DNA of 8,760 nt from Maritimibacter sp. (lineage in GTDB: Bacteria > Pseudomonadota > Alphaproteobacteria > Rhodobacterales > Rhodobacteraceae). Positions 1-5,056 of the stretch are shown here, in pieces. The stretch is from NCBI GenBank assembly GCA_003520545.1, contig DOUP01000249.1, positions 1-8,760 of the forward strand, in the 5' to 3' direction. The position numbers and the translations under genes are program-made. Position 1 is the first letter of the stretch; every line of letters starts with the position of its first letter. The notes under the pieces are model-generated. The model did no database searches. It saw nothing but the letters and a program-made list of their open reading frames with translations, and was not told the DNA's origin.

Positions 1-654
1 ATGGACGCGCAAGGCGTCGTCGAAGCCGCACTGACCGAAAACGGCCATGTCGCACTGGTGTCGTCCTTTGGGACCGAGTCCATCGTTCTGCTCGACATGG
101 TGAGCCGCGTGGACCAAGGCGCGCCGGTTCTGTTTCTCGAAACCGGGATGCTGTTTCCCGAGACCCTCGATTACCAGAAAGACGTGGCGCTGATCCTCGG
201 CCTGACGAACGTGCAAGTCGTGCGGCCGGCACCGGAAGACCTTGCTGCCAAAGACCCGTTCAACCGCCTGCACCTCGGGAATACCGACGCCTGCTGTGAC
301 ATCCGCAAGGTTTTGCCGCTGGAACGCGCGCTCACACCGTTCGACGGCTGGATCACGGGGCGCAAACGCGTCCACGGTGGACAGCGCGCGCAACTTGATC
401 TTGCGGAAATCGAAGGCGATCGGCTCAAGTTCAATCCGCTCGCCCATTGGTCCGGGCAGGAGCTTCGCGATTACATGAAGTCGCAGGGCCTGCCGAACCA
501 TCCGCTGACCGCCAAAGGCTTTGCCTCGGTCGGCTGCGCGCCCTGCACTTCCCCCACCAAGGAAGGCGAGGACCCGCGCGCCGGTCGCTGGCGTGGCCAG
601 GACAAGGAAGAATGCGGCATTCATTTCATCGACGGAAAGGCGGTGCGACTATGA
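1..654 (+). CDS. cysH: Adenylylsulfate (APS) reductase, CysH family, probably 5'-partial
   Basis: Reduces activated sulfate (APS, possibly PAPS) to sulfite with thioredoxin or glutaredoxin electrons, in cytoplasmic sulfate assimilation. Visible motifs, in window residues: the PP-type nucleotide loop SSFGTES (21-27), ETGMLFPETL (47-56), a cysteine pair CC (98-99), ITGRKR (118-123), the pair C179-x2-C182, and the C-terminal catalytic ECGIH (C205). The CC plus CxxC set is the [4Fe-4S] ligand pattern of APS reductases; PAPS-specific enzymes such as the E. coli one lack it. The ATG at base 1 is probably internal. The family usually has about 25-35 more residues before the SSFG loop, and only 20 are present here, so the true start likely lies upstream of the window. 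The stop overlaps the next gene's ATG (ATGA), which points to translational coupling. Confidence 0.93.
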   Translation: MDAQGVVEAALTENGHVALVSSFGTESIVLLDMVSRVDQGAPVLFLETGMLFPETLDYQKDVALILGLTNVQVVRPAPEDLAAKDPFNRLHLGNTDACCDIRKVLPLERALTPFDGWITGRKRVHGGQRAQLDLAEIEGDRLKFNPLAHWSGQELRDYMKSQGLPNHPLTAKGFASVGCAPCTSPTKEGEDPRAGRWRGQDKEECGIHFIDGKAVRL

Positions 655-1073
655 CCAGGATCGTAACGGACACAGGTTTCGCTTCGGACGATTGGAAGCA
701 TGGCTTCCTGTCGATCGAAGGCATCAATGCAGGTGGCGGCGCATGTGAAACCTCCGGCATAGATATTACGCCGGATACCGACGTGAACGCCTATCGCGCG
801 TGTCTTTTGAAAGCACCGGTCATTCGCGTAAGTTTTGCCTCCTTCGCGGATGGGCGCGGGTTCACCATCGCCAAGTCCCTGCGCCTTATGGGCTACGAAG
901 GTCGGCTGCGCGCGGGTGCCGGCCTGATCGCGGACCAATACGCCATGGCACGCCGGGCGGGTTTCGACGAGGTCGAGATCGACGACGCGCTGGCCGAGCG
1001 GCAGCCGGAGGACCAATGGCTCTTTCGCGCGGACTGGCGTGCCTATGACCATCAGTCGCGGTTGCGCGGGTAG
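651..1073 (+). CDS. DUF934 family protein of the sulfate-assimilation cluster
   Basis: A 140-residue cytoplasmic protein recognised as DUF934 from the block FADGRGFTIAKSLR (residues 64-77), the following GYEGRLRAG and DQYAMARRAGF, and a C-terminal DQWLFRADW region. The start is the ATG that overlaps the cysH stop by 4 bases. GGAAAGG at 634-640, inside cysH, is a possible ribosome binding site about 10 bases upstream. The frame stays open back to 447, but that extension lies wholly inside cysH in another frame and is rejected. The biochemical role of DUF934 is not established. Proteobacterial members usually lie beside sulfite reductase and cysH genes, so a part in assimilatory sulfite reduction or its redox supply is an inference from context. 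Confidence 0.88.
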   Translation: MTRIVTDTGFASDDWKHGFLSIEGINAGGGACETSGIDITPDTDVNAYRACLLKAPVIRVSFASFADGRGFTIAKSLRLMGYEGRLRAGAGLIADQYAMARRAGFDEVEIDDALAERQPEDQWLFRADWRAYDHQSRLRG

Positions 1074-1094
1074 ACCCGCAGCCCAAATACACCT

Positions 1095-1142
1095 ATGGAG
1101 ACAGCGAGAGGGCGGGGTCATATGGCCCCGCAAAACCTATGA
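1095..1142 (+). other. Possible leader mini-ORF and hairpin ahead of fpr
   Basis: A short open frame can start at ATG 1095 (15 residues) or ATG 1122 (6 residues, MAPQNL) and ends with TGA at 1140-1142, overlapping the fpr ATG at 1139. The bases CGGGGTC (1113-1119) and GGCCCCG (1124-1130) can pair around an ATAT loop, a 7-bp hairpin with one G-U pair. A purine-rich GAGAGGG (1106-1112) lies just upstream of that hairpin. The fpr start has no Shine-Dalgarno sequence at normal linear distance. Either coupling from the mini-ORF or a hairpin that brings GAGAGGG to within about 8 bases of the fpr ATG could explain initiation. Translation of the mini-ORF is unproven. Confidence 0.3.
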
Positions 1143-1972
1143 ATGAAGTGACGACAGTGACCGAAACGCAGAAAATCAAACCCGTTCCCACCCTGCCCGA
1201 CGCGCAGACCGTGACCGAGGTTAAGCACTACACCGACCGCCTGTTTTCCTTCCGCTGCACGCGCCCTGCGAGTCTGCGGTTCCGCTCCGGCGAGTTCGTG
1301 ATGATTGGTCTGATGGGCGACAACGGCAAACCGCTTCTGCGCGCCTACTCCATCGCTTCGCCGTCCTGGGACGAAGAGCTGGAGTTCTATTCGATCAAGG
1401 TCCAGGACGGTCCGCTGACCTCGAAACTTCAGCACATTCAGCCGGGGGATGAGTTGATCCTGCGCCCCAAACCGGTCGGCACTCTGGTGCACGACGCGCT
1501 TCTGCCCGGCAAACGGATCTGGTTTTTTGCGACCGGCACCGGGTTTGCCCCCTTTGCCTCGCTTCTGCGCGACCCGCAAACCTACGAAGATTATGACGAA
1601 ATCATCATTACCCACACCTGTCGGGAAGTCGGCGAGTTGACCTACGGTCACGATCTGATCGAAGCGCTTAAGACCGACGAACTGCTGCACGAGTTGATGG
1701 GCCCGGATTTCCACGAGAAGATCAAATATTACCCCACGACCACCCGTGAAGAGAGCCCGAAGATGGGTCGCATCACCGACCTCATGCGCTCCGGAGAAGC
1801 CTTCGAAGACCTGGGTGTTGAACCTCTCAATCCCGAAACGGATCGCGCCATGATCTGCGGCAACCTCGCCTTCAATCTCGAATTGAAGGAAATGTTGGAA
1901 GAATACGGCCTCGAAGAAGGTGCGAACTCCGATCCCAAGCATTACGTCGTGGAGAAGGCATTCCTCGACTGA
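1139..1972 (+). CDS. fpr: Ferredoxin/flavodoxin--NADP+ reductase
   Basis: A 277-residue cytoplasmic FAD enzyme that moves electrons between NADPH and ferredoxin or flavodoxin. The FAD domain carries RAYS (68-71) within RAYSIAS and the GPLTSKL segment (91-97). The NADP domain carries ATGTGFAPF (131-139) and MICGN (238-242). The C terminus YVVEKAFLD is typical of bacterial-type FNRs of alphaproteobacteria. Length fits this class. The start at 1139 is the only suitable ATG; it precedes the conserved region beginning near DAQTVTEVKHYTDRLFSF (21-38). The 65-base gap after the DUF934 gene holds a small hairpin and mini-ORF. Its place beside cysH suggests it may feed sulfite reductase, but FNRs of this type also serve oxidative-stress and general ferredoxin pools. 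A strong terminator follows. Confidence 0.95.
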   Translation: MNEVTTVTETQKIKPVPTLPDAQTVTEVKHYTDRLFSFRCTRPASLRFRSGEFVMIGLMGDNGKPLLRAYSIASPSWDEELEFYSIKVQDGPLTSKLQHIQPGDELILRPKPVGTLVHDALLPGKRIWFFATGTGFAPFASLLRDPQTYEDYDEIIITHTCREVGELTYGHDLIEALKTDELLHELMGPDFHEKIKYYPTTTREESPKMGRITDLMRSGEAFEDLGVEPLNPETDRAMICGNLAFNLELKEMLEEYGLEEGANSDPKHYVVEKAFLD

Positions 1973-1994
1973 CGCTTACAAAGATCGAAACGAA

Positions 1995-2026
1995 AAACGC
2001 CGCGCGAGATGTTTCGCGCGGTGTTT
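1995..2026. terminator. Bidirectional rho-independent terminator between fpr and the 2049 gene
   Basis: A 13-bp stem pairs 1995-2007 with 2014-2026 around the loop GATGTT, with a GC-rich core CCGCGCGA/TCGCGCGG (one G-U pair nearby). On the plus strand TTTCTTTTC follows; on the minus strand the A-run at 1993-1997 gives a T-run. It sits between two convergent genes and can end both transcripts. Confidence 0.85.
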
Positions 2027-2048
2027 CTTTTCGTCTGAAGCCCGTGGC

Positions 2049-2633
2049 TTACATGCCGAATGCAGATTGAATCTGTTCAATCACATCCGGGATCATGTCC
2101 GGGTTCTCCCCGGCCTGTTCCACGGCAGAAACCAGCGTGGTCTTCACGCCGTCATCGAGATCAGAGCCTTCGATATACTCGGTGATCGCTGTGGCGTCGA
2201 AGGTTTCAGGGTCCAGATACTGGGTGATCCCCATCGCGTCCGAGGCCGCAGCTTGCGCTGTGTCAGCGGCACCTTCGGCGGTCTCGGCGGCGTTCTCAGC
2301 GGCAGTGGCGGCTGCGTCCGCAGCGTCAGCGGCCCCTTCTGCGGCCGCATCGGTTGCTTCATCGGCCGCATCCTCTGCCGCCGTGGCGGCCTCTTCCGCC
2401 GCGCCTTCGACGGCGTCCGTCGCATCGCCGGCCGTGTCGGACACAGTATCCGCAGCGCCTTCGACCGCATCCGCCACGCTTTCGGCTGCGTCGGACACAC
2501 CTTCAGCCGCATCGTTGGCCATACCTTCGACCTGTTCGCTCATCGCGTCCATGTCGCCATTATTCGTATACCAGAGGTACCCCCCGGCCGCCAAAATAAC
2601 GACGACGATTACTCCAATAAGACCTTTGTTCAT
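2049..2633 (-). CDS. Membrane-anchored alanine-rich acidic protein with 11-residue repeats
   Basis: Not a family I can name. The 194 residues have three parts. Residues 4-21 form one hydrophobic segment after MNKG, a likely inner-membrane anchor without an obvious signal peptidase site, followed by WYTNNGD. Residues 42-129 form an Ala/Asp/Glu/Thr-rich helical region that divides into eight gap-free 11-residue units, for example VADAVEGAADT and AEGAADTAQAA. Residues 134-194 form a more ordinary, probably helical C-terminal domain (ITQYLDPETFDATAITEYIEG onward). The protein is strongly acidic. The start ATG has GGAGAGG at 2638-2644, 4 bases upstream, and this site lies in an inverted repeat. 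The gene is convergent with fpr and divergent from infC. The 11-mer periodicity resembles LEA-type or apolipoprotein-type surface helices. A spacer across the periplasm or a membrane-surface helix are possible roles, but both are guesses. Confidence 0.82.
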   Translation of the reverse strand: MNKGLIGVIVVVILAAGGYLWYTNNGDMDAMSEQVEGMANDAAEGVSDAAESVADAVEGAADTVSDTAGDATDAVEGAAEEAATAAEDAADEATDAAAEGAADAADAAATAAENAAETAEGAADTAQAAASDAMGITQYLDPETFDATAITEYIEGSDLDDGVKTTLVSAVEQAGENPDMIPDVIEQIQSAFGM

Positions 2634-2639
2634 CTATCC

Positions 2640-2681
2640 TCTCCGGTGTCGTGTGGTCCTTAATGGCCCACTCACCGGAGA
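2640..2681 (-). promoter_or_regulatory. Inverted repeat masking the ribosome binding site of the 2049-2633 gene
   Basis: Read on the plus strand, TCTCCGGTG (2640-2648) is matched by CACCGGAGA (2673-2681), nine perfect base pairs. Inside them GTGG and CCAC, then CC and GG beyond one mismatch, can continue the stem to a five-base loop. In the minus-strand mRNA the GGAGA part of the Shine-Dalgarno sequence lies in the 3' arm, so the folded RNA would hide it. A protein-binding operator is the alternative reading. Confidence 0.5.
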
Positions 2682-2748
2682 CATGCGCCCGACAAGGTTA
2701 AACTTCAAGACCAATCACCAATTGCACGCAAACAAGCGGAATATCAGC

Positions 2749-2777
2749 TTGAAAGCCCTGAGGCTCGGCCTTACCTT
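2749..2777 (+). promoter_or_regulatory. Weak candidate sigma-70 promoter for infC
   Basis: TTGAAA (2749-2754) matches the -35 consensus at five of six positions. TACCTT (2772-2777) lies 17 bases downstream but matches the -10 consensus at only three positions. Transcription would start near 2784, giving a leader of about 35 bases before the AUA start. The spacing is right but the -10 match is poor, so this is tentative. Confidence 0.22.
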
Positions 2778-2804
2778 GGCCACTCGAAACTCCAAGTAAC
2801 AATC

Positions 2805-2810
2805 AAAGGA
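2805..2810 (+). promoter_or_regulatory. Ribosome binding site that fixes the AUA start of infC
   Basis: AAAGGA lies 8 bases before the ATA at 2819. No other Shine-Dalgarno-like sequence fits a start that keeps the conserved IF-3 N terminus. The in-frame ATT at 2810 overlaps this site and so is a poor start. In-frame ATG 2954 would remove most of the N-terminal domain. Confidence 0.6.
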
Positions 2811-2818
2811 TTTGGACC

Positions 2819-3364
2819 ATAGCTCGCAGACCTCACAACGCGCCGCCAACGCGCGACACCGGCCCCCGTGTAAACGATCGCATTCGGAGCCCTGAAATAC
2901 GCCTCATTGGGGCGGAAGGCGAAAACGTCGGCGTCGTCACGCCACAACGTGGTATGGAACTCGCCGCGCAGGCGGGCCTCGATCTTGTCGAGATCTCGCC
3001 CAACGCCACGCCGCCTGTCTGCAAGATCATGGATTTCGGCAAGTTCAAATACGAACAGCAAAAGCGCGAATCCGAGGCGCGGAAAAAGCAAAAGACCATC
3101 GAAGTCAAAGAGGTCAAGTTCCGGCCGAACACCGATATTCACGACTACGAAGTGAAAATGAAGAACGTGGTCAAATTCCTTGAAAAGGGTGACAAGGTGA
3201 AAGTGACCCTGCGGTTCCGTGGCCGTGAAATGGCGCATCAGAATCTCGGTCGCGAACTTCTGGAACGTGTCGCCGAAGACGTGAAAGAAATCGGCAAGGT
3301 TGAAAACATGCCGAAGATGGAAGGTCGTCAGATGATCATGATGATCGGCCCCATCACCAAGTAA
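2819..3364 (+). CDS. infC: Translation initiation factor IF-3, apparent AUA start
   Basis: IF-3 binds the 30S subunit, prevents premature 50S joining and rejects wrong initiator tRNA or start codons. From the ATA at 2819 the frame gives 181 residues, the usual length for this family. The N-terminal domain contains TGPRVNDRIR (14-23) and IRLIGAEGENVGVV (27-40). The family signature KIMDFGKFKYEQQK is at 69-82. A basic linker follows, then the C-terminal domain VKFRPNTDIHDYEVK (99-113) and LRFRGREMAHQ (131-141). The first ATG in frame (2954, residue 46) would cut the N-terminal domain, so it is rejected. A non-canonical start in infC is known from E. coli (AUU), where IF-3 represses its own synthesis; the same autoregulation is inferred here. 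No rpmI or rplT follows: the gene is alone and ends at a terminator. Confidence 0.92.
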   Translation: MARRPHNAPPTRDTGPRVNDRIRSPEIRLIGAEGENVGVVTPQRGMELAAQAGLDLVEISPNATPPVCKIMDFGKFKYEQQKRESEARKKQKTIEVKEVKFRPNTDIHDYEVKMKNVVKFLEKGDKVKVTLRFRGREMAHQNLGRELLERVAEDVKEIGKVENMPKMEGRQMIMMIGPITK

Positions 3365-3377
3365 TCGGAACCGATTA
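3362..3377. repeat. Short inverted repeat overlapping the infC stop codon
   Basis: TAATCGGAACCGATTA has 7-bp arms around AA, and its first three bases are the infC stop codon. The two-base gap would make a tight hairpin, so the inner pairs would open. It lies 13 bases before the terminator hairpin and might act as a dyad protein site or a 3'-end stabiliser. Confidence 0.35.
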
Positions 3378-3390
3378 CAGGTTTTGAGAA

Positions 3391-3410
3391 GCCCCGCCGA
3401 ACGGCGGGGC
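3391..3410. terminator. Rho-independent terminator after infC, shared with the convergent gene
   Basis: GCCCCGCC (3391-3398) pairs with GGCGGGGC (3403-3410) around a GAAC tetraloop. TTTGTCGTTC follows on the plus strand, a short and broken T-run. It lies 26 bases after the infC stop and 8 bases beyond the stop of the convergent gene. On the minus strand the tail is only TTCTC, so it is weaker in that direction. Confidence 0.75.
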
Positions 3411-3418
3411 TTTGTCGT

Positions 3419-4966
3419 TCAGGCGTCGATCCCGGCGTAGCGGATCCCGGTCAGATCCGCGATATTCCGGTCGAACGTGGTTATGTCGAATTTACGGAAC
3501 TGGTCGAGGGCATCGTGCCCGCAGGCCCGCGCAAGTGCCTTCATCATTTCTGTGCTGGCATCGAAGAACCTCGCCAAACGCTCACCCCCTTCATCCACAT
3601 TCAGGCGTTTGCGGAGCTCGGGCTTTTGCGTGGCAACCCCGGTCGGGCAGTTATTCGTATGACACATCCGGGCGGCCACGCAGCCGACCGCCTGGATCGC
3701 GGAATTCCCAAGCGCGACCGCATCGGCCCCGAGCGCGAGCGCCTTGGCGAAATCCTCTGGCATTCGCAATCCGCCCGTGATGACCAAGGTCACCTCGCGC
3801 CCTGTCCTGCGGTCCAGATGTGCCCGCGCGCGTGCGAGTGCCGGTATCGTCGGGATCGAAATATTGTCGCGAAACAGCAAAGGTGCCGCCCCCGTGCCGC
3901 CGCCACGGCCATCCAGAATGATGTAGTCCGCGCCCGCGTCGAGCGCGAAGTCGATATCATCCTCGATATGGTTGGCAGAGATCTTGAACCCGATCGGGAT
4001 GCCTCCCGTGCGATCGCGCACCTCGTCTGCGAACCGTGCGAAGTCAGTGGGCGTTTCGAGATTTGGGAAGGTCGCGGGCGAAATTGCCTCTTCACCTTCT
4101 TTCAGCCCCCGCACCTCCGCGATCTTGTCCGTGACCTTCGAGGCGGGGAGATGCCCGCCTATACCAGTCTTTGCCGCCTGCCCCCCTTTGAAATGGAAAG
4201 CCTGAACCTTCTCGGCCACGTCCCAGGACCATCCGAACCCGGCCGAGGCATACTCGAAAAAGTAGCGTCTGTTCGCGGCCTGCTCTTCGGGCAACATACC
4301 TCCCTCGCCGGAGGCGATCCCGGTTCCGACCGCTTCTGCCCCCTTGGCGAGCGCGATCTTTGCTTCGGGCGACAAGGCACCAAAGCTCATGTCCGTGACG
4401 AAGAGCGGTATGGACAGCGTCAGCGGCTTGTCGGCGCGTGGCCCGATCACCGTTTCGGTCGCGACCTCGGCATCATCCATCAGGGGCCGTTGCGCAAGCT
4501 GGGCCGGAAGGATTTGAATGTCCGCCCATTTCGGCAGCCTGTCACCGGGCACACCCATCGCGTCAATCGTGCCGTGGGCCGACTGCAACCCTTTGCGCGC
4601 AATTTCATGGATACGGGCCACGGTGGGCTCTTCGGGTGTCGCTTCGGCTTTGGGAGCCTCGCCGTCATTCTCCCGCAATTCATCGGGGACCGGATCGCCC
4701 ACAGCGACATCGTCCGGGAGCTTTTTATGCGTTCCGTCGCAAAACGGTTGATCGCCGGTGCCTTTGCAGCGGCAAAGGTACGCGTCGCCATCCTCGTCTG
4801 CGGTAAATTCCACCGGAGCCAAGCCCGTGCCTTTGTGCGAACCGTCACAGAATGGTTGGTTTGCCGACCGGCCGCAGCGGCACCAGTAGTAGGTCTTGCC
4901 TTTCGAAAGGTCGACCTTGACCGGCGACTTGGCTGCTATGATTGGCGGTTCGGCGTCGTTGGGCAT
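3419..4966 (-). CDS. Two CDGSH iron-sulfur motifs fused to a glutamate synthase FMN/[3Fe-4S] domain
   Basis: A 515-residue, apparently soluble oxidoreductase. The first part holds two CDGSH [2Fe-2S] motifs in tandem, with ligands C29, C31, C40, H44 and C65, C67, C76, H80; each fits C-x-C-x2-(S/T)-x3-P-x-C-D-G-(S/T)-H. After an acidic linker (about 85-115), residues 118-510 form the central domain of glutamate synthase. It includes DMSFGALSPEAK (192-203), GEGG (220-223), an FMN-site DGRGGGTG (352-359), TGGLR (397-401), ALGAD and a [3Fe-4S] motif C429-x5-C435-x4-C440 followed by PTGVATQ. There is no glutaminase domain, so it is not a complete GltB. The real substrate is unknown; 2-oxoglutarate/ammonia chemistry or a related amidation is possible. 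The start is ATG 4966 with AGGA 8 bases upstream. A longer frame from 5047 runs through the neighbouring terminator and is rejected. Confidence 0.88.
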   Translation of the reverse strand: MPNDAEPPIIAAKSPVKVDLSKGKTYYWCRCGRSANQPFCDGSHKGTGLAPVEFTADEDGDAYLCRCKGTGDQPFCDGTHKKLPDDVAVGDPVPDELRENDGEAPKAEATPEEPTVARIHEIARKGLQSAHGTIDAMGVPGDRLPKWADIQILPAQLAQRPLMDDAEVATETVIGPRADKPLTLSIPLFVTDMSFGALSPEAKIALAKGAEAVGTGIASGEGGMLPEEQAANRRYFFEYASAGFGWSWDVAEKVQAFHFKGGQAAKTGIGGHLPASKVTDKIAEVRGLKEGEEAISPATFPNLETPTDFARFADEVRDRTGGIPIGFKISANHIEDDIDFALDAGADYIILDGRGGGTGAAPLLFRDNISIPTIPALARARAHLDRRTGREVTLVITGGLRMPEDFAKALALGADAVALGNSAIQAVGCVAARMCHTNNCPTGVATQKPELRKRLNVDEGGERLARFFDASTEMMKALARACGHDALDQFRKFDITTFDRNIADLTGIRYAGIDA

Positions 4967-5010
4967 AGGGCTGATCCTATCAGTCTGGCTATATGTACTA
5001 CGAAAAGAAA

Positions 5011-5034
5011 GGGCGCGGGGATTACCCCGCGCCC
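5011..5034 (-). terminator. Rho-independent terminator of the OmpA-family gene
   Basis: A perfect 10-bp GC stem, GGGCGCGGGG (5011-5020) and CCCCGCGCCC (5025-5034), encloses a four-base loop. On the minus strand TTTCTTTTCG follows. It starts 22 bases after the stop of the 5057 gene and separates it from the CDGSH fusion gene downstream. It supports the view that the two genes are separate units. Confidence 0.9.
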
Positions 5035-5056
5035 GATCTTGTATCATTTTGTCGCC

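Noticed and set aside
1118..1942. A 274-codon open frame on the minus strand opposite fpr
   Set aside because: It is antisense to a well-conserved fpr, has no recognisable motif and no ribosome binding site that I can see.
2247..2510. Repetitive GC-rich DNA as a possible CRISPR array or satellite
   Set aside because: There are no identical repeats with unique spacers. The repetition is at the protein level within a coding frame.
2095..2799. Ala/Ser-rich open frame on the plus strand opposite the 11-mer repeat gene
   Set aside because: It mirrors the GCN-rich repeat DNA of the minus-strand gene. The minus-strand frame has a ribosome binding site, a membrane segment and a distinct C-terminal domain.
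4967..5010. TACATATAG as a -10 box for the CDGSH fusion gene
   Set aside because: The matching -35 position falls in the GC-rich terminator stem and shows no TTGACA-like sequence.
4967..5047. Longer start (ATG 5047) for the CDGSH fusion gene
   Set aside because: The added 27 codons would run through the terminator hairpin at 5011-5034 of the upstream gene, and their sequence looks non-coding. ATG 4966 has its own AGGA.
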